Assembly (NCBI RefSeq): GCF_007859715.1
Contig: NZ_SJPG01000001.1
Coordinates: 6,218,001-6,282,000, forward strand
Source of the DNA: Rubinisphaera italica
Lineage (GTDB): Bacteria; Planctomycetota; Planctomycetia; Planctomycetales; Planctomycetaceae
Direction: 5' to 3'
Length of the DNA: 64,000 nt
Below are positions 1 through 8,899 of the stretch, piece by piece. The notes under the pieces were generated by a model. That model worked only from the letters and a program-made list of their open reading frames with translations. It searched no databases and was not told the origin of the DNA. The stretch's first letter is position 1; each line of letters begins with the position of its first letter. A program made the translations under genes and the position numbers.

Positions 1-2048
1 TTATCGACCCGTGTAAGATACCAGTCGCCCCGATCCAGCCCCTGCTGTAAAACCGACTGAGCTTTTGCTTCCAGCCATAAATGGGGGATATCGACCTCAC
101 TGGGACATTCGAGCTGGCATTGTTTGCAGTTGAAACAGGAGTCGAGAACTTCCTGAGTATTGAGCGATTGCAAAATCTCACCTGCATCGCTGACTTCAGT
201 ATCTGCACTTTGAAACAGATACTGACGAATCGTATTCGCCTTAGCACGTGGCGAAGTGTATTCGTTGCAGTCAACGTGATGAAACGGACACATCCGTAAC
301 TGAGCTTGTGTCGATTTGCATTGACCACAACCATTGCATGTCGAGGCTTCGACCGCCATATCGGTCGGCGTCCAGTTCAGATGAGTGGTTGCTTTGGTCT
401 GCAGTTGAATCATGTTGGCGTCAGGGCGAAAATGTCTGACTGCCAGGTGCGGATCGCCACTGACGATTTTATCGGGATTGAAGATCCCATGAGGATCAAA
501 AATCTGTTTAATCTGCTGGAAGACCCGATAGAGTGGTCCATATTGAGTGCGAATAAAGGCCGTTCTCGATAAGCCATCGCCATGTTCACCCGAGATCGAG
601 CCGCCAAATTCGCCGACGACGCGATACAAGTCCCGTGCGAGCGATTCGTAAAGTGATTCGTTGTCTGAGGAGGGGAGTTCGAGGAAGGGTCGCAAATGCA
701 GCTGACCGCTGCCGGCATGGGCATATAGTGAAGCAGTCACCTGATAGCGTTGCAGAATACGCTGTGCCTGATGCAGAAACTCACCAATGCTGGCGGGAGG
801 AATTACGATATCTTCAATAAACGGGACAGGACGGGCAGCCCCTTGAATTCGTGCCAGCAGGGGAACGACTTGCCGGGGCAATTTCCATAAATCGTCGACT
901 TCCTGACTGTTTTGAGCATGAGATACAATCGTGCAACTGGGGAGTTCTGCCTGAATAAATTCCTTAAACTTAGCGATGCGATTTTTGATGGCGAATTCTG
1001 AATAATCGTCAAAGGCGACAATTAAAGCAGCCGCGGCATGTTGAGGAATCATCGTCGCGTATAATGGGGAAGCTTCCCGTGCCAGAGTGAGCAGACGCCG
1101 ATCGAGTATGTCACAGGCACTGGGATCGAATTCGAGAATTGCAGAGATTTTATCTGTTGCTTCATCAAACCGCGGAAAAATCAGCAACATCCCTCGACGG
1201 TTTTCCGGCAATGGCAAAATATGTAATTCCGCTTGCGTACAAATGCCAAGTGAACCTTCAGATCCAACAAATAATCGTGGGAAATCGAGTATTCCTTTTC
1301 TCAGAATATTTCTTACCATGTAGCCCGCAGCATTTCGGGTGAGCGGTGGTTGCTGCTGGCGGATGAGTTGATCATTATCTTTCAGAATGGCAGCAAGACG
1401 CCTGAGGATGACACGAACCCGCGCATATTGATCGTGATCCTCACTCGTCGTATCGGGAGACTGCGATACTAACCCGGCTTGAACAGCTTCACGTCCCAAT
1501 TGATGCAGCGAACCGTCAGACAGAACAACACTCAGCGATTTGACATAGTCTCTTGTCGAACCCACTCCCAATGCATGAGAGCCAGCTGCATCGACGCCAA
1601 TCATTCCACCAATTGTTGTCACTGATGCATTGGAAGGATCCGGCGGAAAATAATAGCCTTGTTTTCTGAGCTGTTTGTTCAAGTCGTCCAGCACGACTCC
1701 AGGTTGAACAATAACCGTGTGCTTCCGGATTTCCAGAATCTGGTTCATTGAACTGCTAAAGTCGACAATGATGCCGGTGCCGAGACACCCACCTGCCAGA
1801 CCTGTTCCCGAACCGCGGGGAATCAAGGGGATTTGGTGATCCGCAGCATAGCGGACAACGGCGACAACATCAGCTTCATGAGCCGGAAAGACCACGGCAA
1901 TCGGCGAAACCTGATGCAGACTGGCATCGGTCGCGAACAGAGAACGGGAGCCGTCGTCAGTGCGTACGGTTCCTTCCAGAATTCCCGAAAGGTCTTCCTG
2001 TACCTGCTGAGAGAGTCGTTGTTGTTGCTCTGGTGTATAACGTCGCAC
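1..2048 (-). CDS. FAD-linked oxidase with Fe-S domains, GlcD/DLD type (3' end outside window)
   Basis: Flavoprotein of the FAD-binding PCMH family fused to an iron-sulfur region; such proteins oxidise 2-hydroxy acids (D-lactate, glycolate or similar) and pass electrons through 4Fe-4S clusters. About 682 residues are visible. The N-terminal third has the FAD pyrophosphate motif PLIPRGSGTGLAGG (about residue 80) and later GGMIGVDAAGSHALG. Towards the visible end are two ferredoxin-like cysteine clusters, CNGCGQC (about residue 570) and CFNCKQCQLECP (about residue 635). The frame stays open through base 1, so the C-terminus, probably with cysteine-rich CCG domains, lies outside. The only in-frame conventional start after the upstream stop is GTG at 2048. 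The substrate cannot be told from sequence. Transcribed in the same direction as recQ, which ends about 130 bp upstream of it. Confidence 0.85.
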   Translation of the reverse strand, partial: MRRYTPEQQQRLSQQVQEDLSGILEGTVRTDDGSRSLFATDASLHQVSPIAVVFPAHEADVVAVVRYAADHQIPLIPRGSGTGLAGGCLGTGIIVDFSSSMNQILEIRKHTVIVQPGVVLDDLNKQLRKQGYYFPPDPSNASVTTIGGMIGVDAAGSHALGVGSTRDYVKSLSVVLSDGSLHQLGREAVQAGLVSQSPDTTSEDHDQYARVRVILRRLAAILKDNDQLIRQQQPPLTRNAAGYMVRNILRKGILDFPRLFVGSEGSLGICTQAELHILPLPENRRGMLLIFPRFDEATDKISAILEFDPSACDILDRRLLTLAREASPLYATMIPQHAAAALIVAFDDYSEFAIKNRIAKFKEFIQAELPSCTIVSHAQNSQEVDDLWKLPRQVVPLLARIQGAARPVPFIEDIVIPPASIGEFLHQAQRILQRYQVTASLYAHAGSGQLHLRPFLELPSSDNESLYESLARDLYRVVGEFGGSISGEHGDGLSRTAFIRTQYGPLYRVFQQIKQIFDPHGIFNPDKIVSGDPHLAVRHFRPDANMIQLQTKATTHLNWTPTDMAVEASTCNGCGQCKSTQAQLRMCPFHHVDCNEYTSPRAKANTIRQYLFQSADTEVSDAGEILQSLNTQEVLDSCFNCKQCQLECPSEVDIPHLWLEAKAQSVLQQGLDRGDWYLTRVD

Positions 2049-2177
2049 GTTGAAATCAATTACGAGCAGAACTATTTATGCTGATGAGCTGTATCAATGC
2101 CTGAAGTTATTCTACTCGAAATTGCGCAATGATGACTCTCTACAGGGGGCGAAAATCAAAAACGTGAGCAGATCAAT

Positions 2178-3974
2178 TTACAAATTCGATTCCGCTTCGT
2201 TTTCACAATAGGTTTTGATCCGTTCGATAAATCGAGCCGCGTACTGGTCGGCTTTGGTTTGGCCGACGCCGTGGATGTTCAGGAACTCGGCTTCTGTTTG
2301 AGGACGTTTTTGTGCCATGTCGATTAACGAAACATCACTGAACACAATGAACGGAGCGATTCCTTTCTCGCTGGCAATCTCCCGACGTTCTGCCCGTAAT
2401 TCCTCAAATAACAGCTGGTCATCGGGCTGAAGTTCCGGCTTCTCGGCTTTCGTCGTGCTGGATTTCTTCGTCGCCTGCAGCAGTCGCGGCTCAATTTCAC
2501 CGTGCAAGACCTGGCGACCGTTAGGAGTGAGTTTGATCGTCTGATGCTCTTCTTCTCTAAGCAGACATTCCTGGTCAATCAACTGGTCTATCCAGCCACG
2601 GATCGTGCTTTTGGTGAAGCCCTTGAGGAGATTGTAAGTCGTCAGTTCGTTATGACCATTATCAAGAATGCGCTGGTCTCGTGAACCGATTAGCACATTA
2701 GCGACATAATCGGCTCCAAAACGTTGATCGACTCGAACGACGCACGAAAGAATTTTCTGGGCGATGACGAGTGAATCGGGCATCAATTCGACTTCACCCA
2801 GACAAACGTCGCAGGCTCCGCAATTTTCTTTTTCATACTGCTGGCCAAAATGCTCGACCAAAGCTCGGTGTCGACAGGTCAGAGAACTGCAGTATCGGGA
2901 CTTGGTTTTGAGTTGCTCCTCGGCTGCCAGCGCGGCATCACCCGTTAAATCGCTCAGCATTCGTTTCCAGGTGGCAAAATCGTTTCCGCTGTAAAAGAGC
3001 ACGCATTCCGAGTGCAGACCATCTCGGCCGGCCCGGCCGGTTTCCTGCTGGTAATTCTCCAGAGATTTTGTAGCCGAGGCGTGTATGACATAGCGGACAT
3101 TCGATTTGTCGATGCCCATCCCAAACGCCACCGTCGCCACAATGATGTCTACTTCTTCTTTCAGAAAGGCATCCTGAGCCCGATGCCGTTCTCCATTTTC
3201 CAGCCCGGCATGATAAGCCAGCGCTCGATAGCCAGCTTCCTTGAGAGCAGCGGATAACTCATCGACCTGACGACGACTGATACAATATATGATGCCTGCC
3301 GAGTCGGGGTATCTGTCGATCACCTTTCGTACCTGTGTTTGCAGGCTTTGTCGACGTTGGATGCGGTAGATCAAATTGGGCCGATCGAAGTTTCCGGTTA
3401 AAACCACAGGAGCCTTCAGCTGCAACTGTTCGCAGATATCGTGACGAACCTGCTCGGTCGCGGTGGCCGTGTAGGCGTGCATGTCGACATCGGGAAGCTT
3501 ATTTCGCAATTCTCCCAGCAGCCGATACTCTGGTCGGAAGTTGTGTCCCCAGGTGCTGATGCAATGAGCTTCGTCGACTGCGATCGCGGAGATTTTCTGT
3601 TTCGAGAGAAAATCGATCATCTTCGCGGTGCAAAGTCGCTCGGGGGCGACGTACAGCAATTTGATTTCACCCGCTTCAATCTGCTGGGCGATCATTCGCC
3701 GTTCGTCCACAGAAAGCGTGCTGTTGACGGCTGCAGCCGAGATCCCATTATCGATCAGGACATCGACCTGATCCTTCATCAGTGCGATCAGTGGAGAAAC
3801 GACCACCATCATCCCTTCGCGGGCCAGAGCGGGAACCTGATAGCAGAGCGATTTCCCGCCTCCAGTCGGCAGTACAACCAGTGAATCCTGTCGAGCCATG
3901 ACTGATTCCATGGCTTCTTTCTGTAATGGGCGAAATGCGGAATATCCCCAATACTGCTGGAGAACTGGCAGCAA
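2178..3974 (-). CDS. recQ: ATP-dependent DNA helicase RecQ
   Basis: 3'-5' superfamily 2 DNA helicase of recombination and replication-fork repair. The 598 residues show Walker A LPTGGGKSLCYQ near residue 40, DEAH box AVDEAHCISTWG, motif VI QETGRAGRDG, the RecQ zinc-binding cysteines (CRHRALVEHFG then NCGACDVC near residues 370-395), a winged-helix RQC region and a C-terminal HRDC domain (about 515-590). The length is normal for bacterial RecQ. The start is uncertain. TTG at 3974 leaves only about ten residues before the conserved GYSAFRP, and no ATG or GTG lies between it and the upstream in-frame stop at 4055-4053. A GAGG sequence lies 8 bases before an in-frame ATC about 16 codons further upstream. 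Confidence 0.95.
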   Translation of the reverse strand: MLPVLQQYWGYSAFRPLQKEAMESVMARQDSLVVLPTGGGKSLCYQVPALAREGMMVVVSPLIALMKDQVDVLIDNGISAAAVNSTLSVDERRMIAQQIEAGEIKLLYVAPERLCTAKMIDFLSKQKISAIAVDEAHCISTWGHNFRPEYRLLGELRNKLPDVDMHAYTATATEQVRHDICEQLQLKAPVVLTGNFDRPNLIYRIQRRQSLQTQVRKVIDRYPDSAGIIYCISRRQVDELSAALKEAGYRALAYHAGLENGERHRAQDAFLKEEVDIIVATVAFGMGIDKSNVRYVIHASATKSLENYQQETGRAGRDGLHSECVLFYSGNDFATWKRMLSDLTGDAALAAEEQLKTKSRYCSSLTCRHRALVEHFGQQYEKENCGACDVCLGEVELMPDSLVIAQKILSCVVRVDQRFGADYVANVLIGSRDQRILDNGHNELTTYNLLKGFTKSTIRGWIDQLIDQECLLREEEHQTIKLTPNGRQVLHGEIEPRLLQATKKSSTTKAEKPELQPDDQLLFEELRAERREIASEKGIAPFIVFSDVSLIDMAQKRPQTEAEFLNIHGVGQTKADQYAARFIERIKTYCENEAESNL

Positions 3975-4403
3975 GGTGGCTTCCGTGTCGGTCTCATCAG
4001 TGCTGATTGATGTCTCAGTGATGTTTTTTCCTCGATTTGAAATTCTTGTTGATCATTCAAATGAATGGCTGTGGGCGTTCTCGAAGAGAAGTCCCCGAAA
4101 CGTCGAACTGTCGGGGGCTTCCGCTAAAGCTGAGCGCCCCCGCCACCCACTTTAAAATCATTAATTCGTGATGAGTTACTGTCGATTCATTCCCTTTTCC
4201 AGCGGATCTCAATTTGAGTGTGAGTTTCTCGGTCCCAATGGTGGATGAATTGTGGTTTGATGATTAGCATCATCACAATGCTCGTGTATTTTCCCGAATC
4301 AAGGGTCATCACACAAGGCAGCGACGAATTTTGAACAGTTGCATGATTTCAGGAAATGGCGAGTGAAGTCAACTCCCCTGAAATCCTAAGGAAAATCAGT
4401 CTG
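3975..4403. other. intergenic region between recQ and purQ
   Basis: Divergent spacer that must hold the promoters of recQ (leftward) and purQ (rightward). It contains one dispersed palindrome (4071-4149, listed separately). I see no convincing sigma-70 promoter or purine riboswitch fold in the rest. Confidence 0.5.
4071..4149. repeat. dispersed GC-rich palindrome, family B, copy 1
   Basis: Nested palindromic unit containing GGCGTTCTCGAAGAGAA, then TCGGGGGCTTCCGCT, then GAGCGCCCCCGCCACCC. It matches the copy at 6986-7070 over nearly its full length, with a few substitutions and small gaps. It is degenerate compared with that copy. The two copies bracket purQ and the two methyltransferase genes. 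Confidence 0.8.
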
Positions 4404-5210
4404 ATGAGTTCGACTCCCCGAATCTGCGTTCTTCGAGCCCCCGGGACCAATAGCGACCACGAAACCTGCTATGCCTTCGAGCAGGCCGGTGGAAAGGTGG
4501 ACAATGTCCATGTATTTGAACTGACGGAGTCTCCCGAACGCCTGCAGGATTATCAGATTCTCTGCATTCCCGGCGGTTTCAGTTATGGAGACGATATCGG
4601 AGCCGGGGTGATTTTTGCTGGACAGATTCGCCGCAAGATGGGCGACTTACTGCATGCTCATCTCCAGAGAAACACGCTCACACTGGGAATCTGCAATGGT
4701 TTTCAGGTGCTGCTCAAATCGGGCATCTTACCCAATGGAACTGAAGACTGGACACCCGGACCAGAATTTGAACGCGAAGCGACATTAACCTGGAACAATA
4801 ACGGAAAATATACCGCCCGCTGGGTAAAAATGGTCGTCGACAGTCCGCAAAATGTGTTTCTGAAGGGTATTGAGACCATTGAAATGCCGCTCGCGCATGC
4901 CGAAGGCAAATTGTGTGTCGCCAATGATGACTTGCTGAATTCCTGGAAAGCGAATCGGCAAATCGCAGTTCGTTATTGTGATGACTCCCATTCTGCCAAT
5001 GATGAGGTCCTTTCTGAAGAGTATAATCCAAATGGATCAGTCGCCAATATCGCAGGCTTAAGCGATGTCTCCGGTCGGGTTCTAGGTCTGATGCCTCATC
5101 CAGAACGGTTTATCAAAGCAACGCATCACCCCAGTTGGACACGCAGACCTGAACGTGGAGCGGGTGACGGATTGAAATTATTTCAAAATGCAGTCAATTA
5201 CTTTGCGTGA
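4404..5210 (+). CDS. purQ: phosphoribosylformylglycinamidine synthase, glutaminase subunit PurQ
   Basis: Class I glutamine amidotransferase that supplies ammonia to PurL in the fourth step of de novo purine synthesis (FGAR to FGAM). Family features seen: N-terminal VLRAPGTNSDHE, CIPGGFSYGDDIGAG, nucleophile Cys97 in LGICNGFQVL, and the His-Glu pair in LMPHPERF near the C-terminus. It has 268 residues, close to the longer PurQ forms of planctomycetes. I chose ATG 4404 because conserved sequence begins at once (RICVLRAPG) and AAGGA lies about 11 bases upstream. An in-frame ATG at 4356 would add 16 non-conserved residues. No purL or purS is adjacent. Confidence 0.95.
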   Translation: MSSTPRICVLRAPGTNSDHETCYAFEQAGGKVDNVHVFELTESPERLQDYQILCIPGGFSYGDDIGAGVIFAGQIRRKMGDLLHAHLQRNTLTLGICNGFQVLLKSGILPNGTEDWTPGPEFEREATLTWNNNGKYTARWVKMVVDSPQNVFLKGIETIEMPLAHAEGKLCVANDDLLNSWKANRQIAVRYCDDSHSANDEVLSEEYNPNGSVANIAGLSDVSGRVLGLMPHPERFIKATHHPSWTRRPERGAGDGLKLFQNAVNYFA

Positions 5211-5422
5211 GAAGTATCCGGCATTCATCAATAATTGGTTCTGGCAAACTCACATTATTTGGCAATGAATGAATATAACGAAGAGGCTGCAAATATCTGA
5301 AGTTATTGACCAGACTGATCTTCTGACAAGGTCTTGACCTGTTTTCTCAGGTTGACTTATGATCTGAAGACAAGGCCAATTGGCAGGAAGCCATTTTCTT
5401 TATCAGTCAGGATGACAATTCG

Positions 5423-6079
5423 ATGGTGCAATCGCAGAGAGATTATGCATCGTTCCGCACACGTCCCGCTCGCAGTCAGTATTTGCTGGAGCAATTTCGG
5501 GGTGTGCTTAAAGGTAAAGTTCTCGATGTGGGCTGCTATGAAGCTCCACTCCGGGAATTACTGCCGAAGGAAGAATACTACGGTATCGATATTGTCGGCA
5601 AACCGGATCAGGTCATCAATCTGGAAGAGTGCAAACAGCTGCCATTCGCCGATGGTTCCTTCAACAGCGTAATCTGCATTGAAGTGCTCGAACATATTAA
5701 TAATCTGCATGATATGTTCCACGAACTGTTTCGAGTGAGCAGTCAGGACGTCATCGTCTCTCTGCCCAACTGCTGGTGCGGAGCCCGTCAGAAAGTGGGA
5801 CGTGGTCGCGGCGAGATTCTGCATTACGGCCTGCCGCATCAAAAACCAGTCGATCGTCACAAATGGTTTTTCAATGTTTCACAAGTTGTCGATTTCTTTG
5901 AGTCAGCCTGTCCCGCAGAATATGAACTGGTTGACTTGCGAGTTGTCGAAAAACCGCGTTCAGGTCCACTCACGTTGATGCGACGTTTCTGGTTTTCCTC
6001 CAAAGCTTATGCGAACCGCTATGCTCATACTGTTTTCGCCGTTTATCGACGTAAGCAGGTTCAGAAGTTGGCGGCGTGA
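5423..6079 (+). CDS. class I SAM-dependent methyltransferase
   Basis: Methyltransferase of the Methyltransf_11/23 type. The SAM-binding glycine loop VLDVGCYEAPL lies at about residue 33, the acidic loop YYGIDIVG at about 52, and IEVLEHINN marks the central strand-helix of the fold (about 88-96). The 218-residue length is typical of a single-domain enzyme. The substrate is unknown. It is followed at 114 bases (best start) by a second methyltransferase and then a sulfotransferase-like gene, so this trio may modify a cell-surface glycan or polymer; that is inference from neighbours only. The start ATG follows GATGACAATTCG without a strong ribosome site. Confidence 0.8.
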   Translation: MVQSQRDYASFRTRPARSQYLLEQFRGVLKGKVLDVGCYEAPLRELLPKEEYYGIDIVGKPDQVINLEECKQLPFADGSFNSVICIEVLEHINNLHDMFHELFRVSSQDVIVSLPNCWCGARQKVGRGRGEILHYGLPHQKPVDRHKWFFNVSQVVDFFESACPAEYELVDLRVVEKPRSGPLTLMRRFWFSSKAYANRYAHTVFAVYRRKQVQKLAA

Positions 6080-6192
6080 ATTCGGGTTGAAGGTTTAGAG
6101 CTGAAGGTTGAATGTTGGATGTCGGGCAATGCCAGACCTACGAACTAAGTAAACAAAACCCTGATTGGGTTATCGCCAGAGAGTATATTCCG

Positions 6193-6981
6193 ATGCGTGA
6201 ACATAAGATGCAGAGTTTTCCTGGCTATATGCAGCAGGCAGTCGAGATCTTCGGTCAAAAGACTCCTGGTCAGCATATTCTCGATTTACCGGCTGGCAGC
6301 GGGAAGTTGACGGCTGCTCTGCGGGCACAGGGCCATCAAGTGACGCCGGGCGATATCAATGGACATGCCGGTGATTTTGTCTATGCCGACATGACCAAGC
6401 GGCTCCCCTTTGACGATGAAACCTTCGATGGAGTCATCTGCCTCGAAGGCATCGAGCATGTACTCAACCCTTATCTGCTGATGGGCGAATTAATTCGTGT
6501 CAGCAAAGTTGGTGGAACGGTTATTATCTCGACACCAAACATTATGAATATGTGGTCCCGATTGCAGTTCCTGTTCACCGGGACCTTCTATCAATTTCAT
6601 CCATCTCAACTGACCGACTACGGTCCGGAAGAAGCGGTCGACCGTTTTCACATTTCACCGATGTCGTATCACTCAATGCGATACCTGGGAGATTTCTTCG
6701 GGGCACGCGTCGCGGAAGCACGAGCCGATAAATCGAAGCGGGCCTTCCTGGCTCCCGTATACTGGACCATTCAAACCATTGGCAAACTCTGGTCGCGTTC
6801 GCTCTTCTTTTCGAAGAACTATGAAAATAATGAAAAACGCAACACGGAGATCTATCAACACACGAATTCCTGGTCACTGTTGACTGGTCGATCCGTAATT
6901 ATGGTCTTCGAGAAAACTCGTTCGACAAAAGTCTTACCGACCGATGTCTTTCTGGGCGATGAGCATAAAAAGGCTGCTTAA
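6193..6981 (+). CDS. class I SAM-dependent methyltransferase
   Basis: Second methyltransferase in tandem. Motif I ILDLPAGSGKLTAAL, the acidic residue in TPGDING, and CLEGIEHVLNPYLLMGEL give a standard Methyltransf_11 fold over about residues 20-140. The C-terminal half (FTGTFYQFHPSQLTDYG onward) resembles the extension in methyltransferases of polysaccharide clusters. I chose ATG 6193 (MREHKMQSFPGYM) because the region before it, open to 6112, looks non-coding and repeats AGGTTGAA-type spacer sequence. The protein has 262 residues from this start. It is downstream of the first methyltransferase and upstream of a family B palindrome. Confidence 0.75.
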   Translation: MREHKMQSFPGYMQQAVEIFGQKTPGQHILDLPAGSGKLTAALRAQGHQVTPGDINGHAGDFVYADMTKRLPFDDETFDGVICLEGIEHVLNPYLLMGELIRVSKVGGTVIISTPNIMNMWSRLQFLFTGTFYQFHPSQLTDYGPEEAVDRFHISPMSYHSMRYLGDFFGARVAEARADKSKRAFLAPVYWTIQTIGKLWSRSLFFSKNYENNEKRNTEIYQHTNSWSLLTGRSVIMVFEKTRSTKVLPTDVFLGDEHKKAA

Positions 6982-6985
6982 ATTA

Positions 6986-7070
6986 GGGTGGCGGGGGCGC
7001 TCTCGAAGAGAATCCCCCGAATCGTCGAACTTCCGGGGGCTTCCGCTTAAGCGGAGCGCCCCCGCCACCC
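6986..7070. repeat. dispersed GC-rich palindrome, family B, copy 2
   Basis: Begins GGGTGGCGGGGGCGCTC and ends GAGCGCCCCCGCCACCC, so the outer arms pair perfectly over about 16 bases. Two inner hairpins lie between them (CTCGAAGAG; CCCCCGAA with TTCCGGGGG; TCCGCTTAAGCGGA). It sits 5 bases after the methyltransferase stop codon and could fold as a large hairpin in mRNA. No T-run follows. Confidence 0.85.
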
Positions 7071-7106
7071 TGCCTCATCTATTTACGGGCAAATTGAAAG
7101 TTTGCG

Positions 7107-7826
7107 ATGGCACTCTTATTGAAGAATGGCTCTGTCTTCCTGCACATTCCCAAGACCGGCGGAAACTGGGTCACCCGGGTTCTTGAGGAAAGCAATCTGG
7201 TCGCGTTTCGGTTTTCGCACAAGCATGCCGACTTGAAACATCTTACATTTGCCGGCAAGACCTGGAAGAAACGTCTTCAGAATCAGTTGCGATACACTGT
7301 GCGGAATGCTCGATTTGGAAATCGGGAGCCGTACATGTTCTGCTTTGTAAGACATCCCCTCAAGTGGTATGAGTCTTGGTTCAAATACATGTCTCAACCG
7401 AACCGCAACTGGCTCTCTTTTGCCGAAGCTTCGAAGGCGTATGGCTGGCATCCTAATGCCAACATCGATGGACTGGGAGCCGCGGAGTTCAATCAGTATG
7501 TCCGAAATGTTATCGCAAAACATCCGAGCTATGTGACCAATCTTTACGATGGCTACATAAGTCCTCAAGTAAATTTTGTTGGCAAGCAGGAGAATCTCCG
7601 TGAGGACCTTGTCACTGCACTCGAGCAGGCAGGACTCGATTTTGATGCCGACTTCATCCGGAATTTTGAAGACGTCGGCGTCAGCAAATCTCCCCGATCC
7701 TCCATCGAATGGGAGCCGGAGTTGCGGACTCATGTCCTGCAACTTGAACTGGATTGCCTGCATCGCTTTGGATATGTCGAGCAAGTAGCCGCGTCGAAAT
7801 CAAATTTGCTGGCAAAGTCTGCCTGA
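7107..7826 (+). CDS. sulfotransferase-family protein
   Basis: Probable PAPS-dependent sulfotransferase, 239 residues. The N-terminal VFLHIPKTGGNWV (about residues 9-21) matches the 5'-phosphosulfate-binding loop of carbohydrate sulfotransferases. CFVRHPLKWYESWF (about 72-85) matches the 3'-phosphate-binding segment with its conserved Arg and Ser. The sulfated acceptor cannot be predicted. Position after two methyltransferases suggests decoration of a surface glycan. The ATG follows GTTTGCG with only a weak upstream purine stretch. A long open frame on the opposite strand (7116-7784) shows no recognisable motif and is treated as a shadow. Confidence 0.75.
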   Translation: MALLLKNGSVFLHIPKTGGNWVTRVLEESNLVAFRFSHKHADLKHLTFAGKTWKKRLQNQLRYTVRNARFGNREPYMFCFVRHPLKWYESWFKYMSQPNRNWLSFAEASKAYGWHPNANIDGLGAAEFNQYVRNVIAKHPSYVTNLYDGYISPQVNFVGKQENLREDLVTALEQAGLDFDADFIRNFEDVGVSKSPRSSIEWEPELRTHVLQLELDCLHRFGYVEQVAASKSNLLAKSA

Positions 7827-8195
7827 AAAGTTTCTGCGGGCATATCATCAAGTTTCGTAGGGTGCGTCAAGACGCACTTTGCTATGATTGTAGTGACCAA
7901 TCAACCATCAATTTCAGACGCGGGTGGCCCTGAAAGATTCTTTCAGGGCGGCGGAGGCTTAAGCAGTTCTGTGACGAATCCTCATCAGATTTGGGTCTTT
8001 CAAGGCTTAGATTTGAGAATGTAAAGTGACCGGAATGTAAAATGGAAATTTCTTCACTTGAGGGATTGCACAAGATGTAACCGTTTGAATTGTGTAGGAT
8101 TCACTCATGCTGCGTCATGCATGTCTACAACAAGTGTGGACATGTTGCCCGACTAGCCACATTCTGCAAAATATTCAAAATATGTCTGACTGAAA
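7827..8195. other. intergenic region with dispersed repeat
   Basis: Gene-free stretch of about 370 bases. It holds the family C repeat at 7851-7915. Further right, ATGCATGTCTACAACAAG followed by TGTGGACATG makes a small imperfect inverted repeat near 8120-8145. Nothing else recognised. Confidence 0.5.
7851..7915 (+). repeat. dispersed repeat, family C, copy 1 (left bracket of 8.2-10.9 kb island)
   Basis: Contains GTAGGGTGCGTCAAGACGCAC, a small palindrome, followed by a unique-looking tail that ends CAACCATCAATTTC. The same 65 bases recur at 10861-10926 in the same orientation with only a few differences. Confidence 0.85.
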
Positions 8196-8237
8196 ATGGC
8201 CTCTGACAATCAACAGGTAAGTCATTTTTCGCGAGTC

Positions 8238-8834
8238 ATGAACATGCCGCGGCTCTTAAAGTCTGCAATTGTACTTGGAGCCAGCCCGCTGCTTGTTGGA
8301 ACACTCATTTATGTGATGTGGAGATATACCCAATGGGAATGGCTGGAAGCCGCAGGGGGGCTGACTATTCTCGTCGGCCTCGTGGCATTCTACATGGGCG
8401 CATCCGCTCTCTGTCGTCACCTGTGGTTTGAGAGTAGAGCCCAACTAATTTCCAGTCGCACACTATTTTTGCAAGCCGTGGTTGTAGGCAGTTTGTTGCT
8501 CGCCAACTTCCCCGTGGCTGGTTACTTCGCCCTATCAGCAGTCGCTGTATCAATGCAATACACTGTTCGAGTCTACAACAATAGCAACCAAACGATTGAT
8601 AGTTTCATTGTCACCGGGCCTGGCGTGCAAGTTGAACTTGGACCAATTGCTTCAGGACAGTACAAGCGGCGAGATATTCTCATTCAGACCGACGGCACAC
8701 TCGAATTTGCTGCACGGCAACAGGAACTGGAATTCAAAGGACAGTTGGAAGGTTACATTACCGGTGGAATGGGAGGCTTTAAGGATATCAGAGTCAAACA
8801 GGGAGGAGTCTACGAGATCTATCCAGTCAAGTAG
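8238..8834 (+). CDS. hypothetical membrane protein
   Basis: Not recognised. There are three hydrophobic segments: SAIVLGASPLLVGTLIYVMW, then LTILVGLVAFYMGASALC, then a third ending VAVSM. They are followed by a soluble beta-rich C-terminal domain (about residues 110-198) with YTVRVYNNSNQTIDSFIVTG. ATG 8238 (MNMPRLLKS) puts the first membrane segment near the N-terminus; an in-frame ATG at 8196 would add 14 residues. It is the first gene inside the repeat-bracketed island. Confidence 0.6.
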   Translation: MNMPRLLKSAIVLGASPLLVGTLIYVMWRYTQWEWLEAAGGLTILVGLVAFYMGASALCRHLWFESRAQLISSRTLFLQAVVVGSLLLANFPVAGYFALSAVAVSMQYTVRVYNNSNQTIDSFIVTGPGVQVELGPIASGQYKRRDILIQTDGTLEFAARQQELEFKGQLEGYITGGMGGFKDIRVKQGGVYEIYPVK

Positions 8835-8861
8835 GGCAGGCTCCCGCCTGCCTTCCTTCCT
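8829..8861. repeat. short palindromic repeat after membrane gene
   Basis: GGCAGGCTCCCGCCTGCC is an interrupted palindrome placed at the stop codon of the membrane protein gene. A related GCAGGATGCCTGC motif occurs near 35550. Probably an intergenic REP-like sequence. Confidence 0.55.
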
Positions 8862-8899
8862 TCTACAAATCGCCAATCAGAATCCGAGAACATAACACG

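Noticed and set aside
3441..3884. 147-codon open frame on the plus strand
   Set aside because: Antisense to recQ; Cys/Arg/Gly mix with no motif and no ribosome site.
7116..7784. 222-codon open frame on the minus strand
   Set aside because: Mirrors the sulfotransferase gene, whose PAPS motifs are clear; no recognisable features of its own.
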